Below are positions 61,418 to 64,000 of a stretch of 64,000 nt of DNA, piece after piece. This DNA comes from Polyangiaceae bacterium. Lineage in GTDB: Bacteria > Myxococcota_A > Polyangia > Polyangiales > Polyangiaceae. The translations under genes and the position numbers were made by a program. The stretch lies in the NCBI GenBank assembly GCA_019637295.1, contig JAHBVX010000006.1, forward strand, positions 62,001 through 126,000, in the 5' to 3' direction. The notes beneath the pieces are model-generated. The model was not told where the DNA came from. It worked only from the letters and a program-made list of their open reading frames with translations, and ran no database searches. Within the stretch, counting starts at the first letter, position 1; every line of letters begins with the position of its first letter.

Positions 61418-61734
61418 CTTGAATTTCCCCTTGTTCGGGCCAGCACCTCGCTGGCCTCGGGGAGGTCGCAGCAAGGCGCATTCCAGGTTGGTTCAACATA
61501 GATTCCAACTAGTTACGCGCCCGCGACCGGCAACAACTGCGCGCTGGCGGATGCGGGCACGATCGAGTTTCGTGCTCCATCGAGGCTCGCCACCCGGTGG
61601 TGACCGCCGTCCTTTCGCATGGGGTTCGCACCGACAGCCCTGCCACGCATATTTTTCGCGAATGTCGGGTTCCGCGGGATCCATCAGGACCGGAAACGCG
61701 GCCGCAGGTCCCGACGGCGGCGCTGGCACAAGGA
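61418..61734. other. Divergent intergenic region upstream of hsp20 and the cytochrome module
   Basis: 317 bp without a protein gene. It contains a possible minus-strand promoter (61480-61508), the palindrome AACTAGTT (61507-61514) and a GTTG/CAAC inverted repeat (61487-61497). I see no FNR-type TTGAT-N4-ATCAA box and no CIRCE element. A promoter for the plus-strand module was not found by eye. Confidence 0.4.
61480..61508 (-). promoter_or_regulatory. Possible sigma-70-like promoter for hsp20
   Basis: On the minus strand TTGGAA (61508-61503), a 17-base spacer, then TGGAAT (61485-61480), 4 of 6 matches each to the -35 and -10 consensus. It lies 63 bases upstream of the hsp20 start. Confidence 0.35.
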
Positions 61735-62349
61735 GTGCAACTGCGCCCCGCCGTGCTCCGAGCGTGTACCGTCCTCCTGGTTGTCTTCGTCGGCGCGTGC
61801 TCGTCCGGATCAGCCGAGCCCGCGCCCTCCTCGTCAGGAGCGAAGCTCGAGGGCGATGCGGTGAGCTACCCGCCCGTCATCAATCGTCCCGAGAAGCTCA
61901 CTAGCGTAGAGACGCCGAAGAAGGACGCCCTCGGACGCCCCATCCGCGTGGCCTGCGTCACCTGTCACTCGCTGAGGCCAGACGCGCCCTTGCCCCAGTC
62001 CGCCGGGGAGCTGCGCGAGTTCCATGAGGGCCTTCGCTTCACGCACGGCACCCTCACCTGCGCATCGTGCCACGTACCCGGGCGAGTGGATCAGCTGAGT
62101 ATGGCCGACGGTCGCACCATCGAGATGCTCGATGTGATCGAGCTGTGCTCACAGTGTCACGGACAGAAGCGCAGAGCCTTCGACCGCGGCGCGCACGGCG
62201 GGATGATGGGCTACTGGGACTCCTCTCGCGGTCCCAAATTGCGACACAACTGCGTGGACTGCCACGACCCCCACACCCCCGCCTTCGCCGGCGGCCAGCC
62301 GGTCCTGAGACCCAACGACCGCGGCCTACGACAGGGAGGAGGGCACTGA
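61735..62349 (+). CDS. Tetraheme cytochrome c lipoprotein
   Basis: 204 aa from GTG 61735 (the start is uncertain; AAGGAG overlaps it, so a later start is possible). Lipobox VGAC (Cys22). Four CxxCH motifs at 74-78, 109-113, 138-142 and 173-177. Other His residues (EFHEGLRFTHGTL, RGAHGGMM, DCHDPH) can serve as distal ligands. Of the NrfH/NapC-like or doubled-CXXCH cytochrome type but without a membrane helix; it is anchored by lipid. It overlaps the FeS protein gene by one base and so forms a module with it and the NrfD-like protein. Confidence 0.8.
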   Translation: MQLRPAVLRACTVLLVVFVGACSSGSAEPAPSSSGAKLEGDAVSYPPVINRPEKLTSVETPKKDALGRPIRVACVTCHSLRPDAPLPQSAGELREFHEGLRFTHGTLTCASCHVPGRVDQLSMADGRTIEMLDVIELCSQCHGQKRRAFDRGAHGGMMGYWDSSRGPKLRHNCVDCHDPHTPAFAGGQPVLRPNDRGLRQGGGH

Positions 62350-63248
62350 TGGACCCCAAGCGACGAGTCACCCTCAAGGTCCTCGGTGCGACGCTCGGCG
62401 CTGGCGCGTTCGCGCGCGCCTTGGCACCCATCTGGGACTGGGGCAAGGAGCAGTCCCTCGACGAGTTCCTGCAGAAGCACTACCAGGAGCTGTCCAAGGC
62501 GGACCTGGAGCAGATCCTGCGGCGTCTCGAGGCCAAAACCGAGAAGGAGTACGGCAAGAAGGTCTCCATCCGCGACGTGCGCCCACAGGAAGGGGTGGAG
62601 TTCGGGTACGCCCTCAACTTGAGCGTGTGCATCGGCTGCCGCCGCTGCGCCGAGGCCTGTCACATCGAGAACAACCACGACCGCAGCACCAACAACTCCT
62701 ACATTCGGGTGCTCGAGATGAAGCAGGGCAGCCTGGACCTCGAGCACGGAAACGCGGACTACGATCACGCGGTGCCCGCCGAGGGCAAGTTCTACCTGCC
62801 GGTGCAGTGCCAACAGTGCGACAACGCCCCCTGCGTCGATGTCTGCCCCGTGCAAGCGACCTGGAAGGAGTCGGACGGCATCGTCGTCGTGGACTACAAC
62901 TGGTGCATCGGCTGCCGCTACTGCGAAGCGGCTTGTCCCTACCACGCGCGCCGATTCAACTGGAAGAAGCCCGAGATCCCGGCCGACGAAGTCAACCCGG
63001 ATCAGGCCTACCTGTCCAACCGCATCCGCCCCCAGGGCGTGGTGGAGAAGTGCACGTTCTGTCTGCACCGCACGCGCGAGGGCAAGCTCCCGGCGTGTCT
63101 CGAGGCGTGTCCGACCGGGGCGCGAGTGTTCGGCAACTTGCTCGATCCAGACAGCGACATCCGCTGGGTGCTGGAGAACAAGCGGGTGTTCATCTTGAAG
63201 GAGGAGCTCGGCACGAGGCCACGCTTCTTCTACTTCTTCGACGGCTGA
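62349..63248 (+). CDS. Four-cluster [4Fe-4S] protein (NrfC/HybA-like)
   Basis: 299 aa; ATG 62349 shares one base with the previous stop. N-terminus KRRVTLKVLGATLGAGAFA is a Tat-type signal (RRxxLK). Sixteen Cys in four groups (94-104, 154-166, 186-196, 235-254) give four [4Fe-4S] clusters. A charged helix (residues 36-70) precedes them. In DmsB/PsrB/NrfC-type complexes this subunit carries electrons between a periplasmic partner and the membrane quinone subunit. A twin-arginine signal implies export on the periplasmic side. Confidence 0.9.
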   Translation: MDPKRRVTLKVLGATLGAGAFARALAPIWDWGKEQSLDEFLQKHYQELSKADLEQILRRLEAKTEKEYGKKVSIRDVRPQEGVEFGYALNLSVCIGCRRCAEACHIENNHDRSTNNSYIRVLEMKQGSLDLEHGNADYDHAVPAEGKFYLPVQCQQCDNAPCVDVCPVQATWKESDGIVVVDYNWCIGCRYCEAACPYHARRFNWKKPEIPADEVNPDQAYLSNRIRPQGVVEKCTFCLHRTREGKLPACLEACPTGARVFGNLLDPDSDIRWVLENKRVFILKEELGTRPRFFYFFDG

Positions 63249-63259
63249 GAGCACGACCA

Positions 63260-64000
63260 TGAACCGCCACACGCAGAGCTATCCCCGGTTTCTCTGGACT
63301 GCCCTACGGCTCTCCACGGACGGCAGTGCGCGCTTCTACGTCTGGATGTTCCTGCTCACCGCCGTCGCGTTGGTCGGTGTCAACGCCTGGGCGCATCAGG
63401 TCGCCCAAGGCATGGAGTTGACCGGCATGACGGACCACGTCAGCTGGGGCCTGTACATCGCCAACTTCACCTTCATCGTGGGTCTGGCGGCGGGCGCCGT
63501 GATGATGGTCATCCCGGCCTATCTGTACGACGACCGCGAGATGCACGACGTGGTGATCGTGGGCGAACTGCTCGCGATTGCGTCCATCATCATGTGCCTC
63601 TTGTTCGTGACGGTGGACATGGGCCGTCCGGATCGCTTCTGGCACATCATGCCAGGCATCGGCCGCTTCAACTGGCCCATCTCCATGCTGACCTGGGACG
63701 TGCTGGTGCTCAACGGCTACCTGCTCATCAACCTGCACGTCGTTGGCTATCTGATCTACATGCGCTTCCTGGGCCGCACCCCGGACAAACGCTGGTACCT
63801 GCCGTTCGTGTTTCTCTCCATCGTGTGGGCCGTGTCGATCCACACCGTGACGGCATTCCTGTACAGCGGCTTGGGCGGGCGGCCGTTCTGGAACTCCGCG
63901 CTGCTCGCGCCGCGCTTCATCGTGTCGGCCTTCATCGCTGGCCCAGCCTTCGTGATCGTCCTCTTGCAGCTGGTGAGTCGGCTGATGCGCTTGCCCGCGA
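63260..64000 (+). CDS. NrfD/PsrC-family quinol subunit (partial)
   Basis: 247 codons visible, open at the right edge. Integral membrane protein with helices such as FYVWMFLLTAVALVGVNAWAH, GLYIANFTFIVGLAAGAVMMVI, VIVGELLAIASIIMCLLFV, PISMLTWDVLVLNGYLLINL, LPFVFLSIVWAVSIHTV, IVSAFIAGPAFVIVLLQL. The pattern GLYIANF and the helix spacing match NrfD/PsrC, the subunit that oxidises or reduces menaquinone. Third gene of the cytochrome-FeS module, 11 bp after the FeS gene. Confidence 0.9.

Overview
The window looks like a chromosomal segment of a free-living, high-G+C deltaproteobacterium-like organism, most likely a myxobacterium (Myxococcota). The signs are strong GC bias at third codon positions, frequent GTG/TTG starts that overlap the previous stop codon, many lipoprotein signal peptides, Cys-rich Gly-linker surface lipoproteins, a Hanks-type kinase and SUMF1-type envelope proteins. 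No transposase, integrase, phage gene, CRISPR array or rRNA was seen. The only tRNA is tRNA-Lys(CTT). Taxonomy is inferred from gene content only.

Layout. 1-8.3 kb: partial lipoprotein, PrkA kinase, TIM-barrel-like lipoprotein, polyphosphate kinase, two more envelope proteins. 8.5-12 kb: overlapping operon moeA-mobA-propeller lipoprotein-DUF1697. 12-19.6 kb: mixed genes (DinB-like, Tat lipoprotein dienelactone hydrolase, Cys-rich ferritin-like protein, methyltransferase, MFS). 19.6-23.4 kb: second molybdenum-cofactor block, moaE and a moaC fusion on the minus strand, divergent from a DUF4403-like lipoprotein gene and moaA. 23.4-23.8 kb: gene-free stretch with two terminators facing opposite ways. 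23.8-27.1 kb: five overlapping genes for secreted and envelope proteins, function unknown. 27.2-33.4 kb: VOC protein, then a minus-strand envelope group (coiled-coil protein, outer-membrane barrel, kinase-like lipoprotein, Npt-type carrier). 33.6-41.6 kb: tRNA-Lys, ExbD-like lipoprotein, pbpC and alpha-2-macroglobulin. 41.6-51.4 kb: hydrolases, DsbA-family protein, hemerythrin, Cys-rich lipoprotein, quinone oxidoreductase, SUMF1-like lipoprotein, phosphoesterase and cNMP-binding protein. 51.5-56.9 kb: cutA, HD hydrolase, TldD/TldE pair, Ser/Thr kinase. 56.9-64 kb: periplasmic nitrate reductase locus (napD, napA, tetraheme NapB-like, two small unknown genes) on the minus strand, an Hsp20 gene, and a divergent tetraheme lipoprotein/FeS/NrfD module that runs off the end.

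The most coherent theme is molybdenum enzymology. moaA, moaC, moaE, moeA and mobA supply Mo-bisMGD cofactor, and napA is a user of it. moaC carries an N-terminal domain that resembles the nitrate-reductase-associated (NarM-type) family, which would link cofactor synthesis to nitrate reduction. The nap locus lacks napC, napG and napH in this window; the NrfD-type module next to it is the obvious candidate to pass quinol electrons to Nap. The least explained group is the five-gene secreted/envelope operon at 23.8-27.1 kb.
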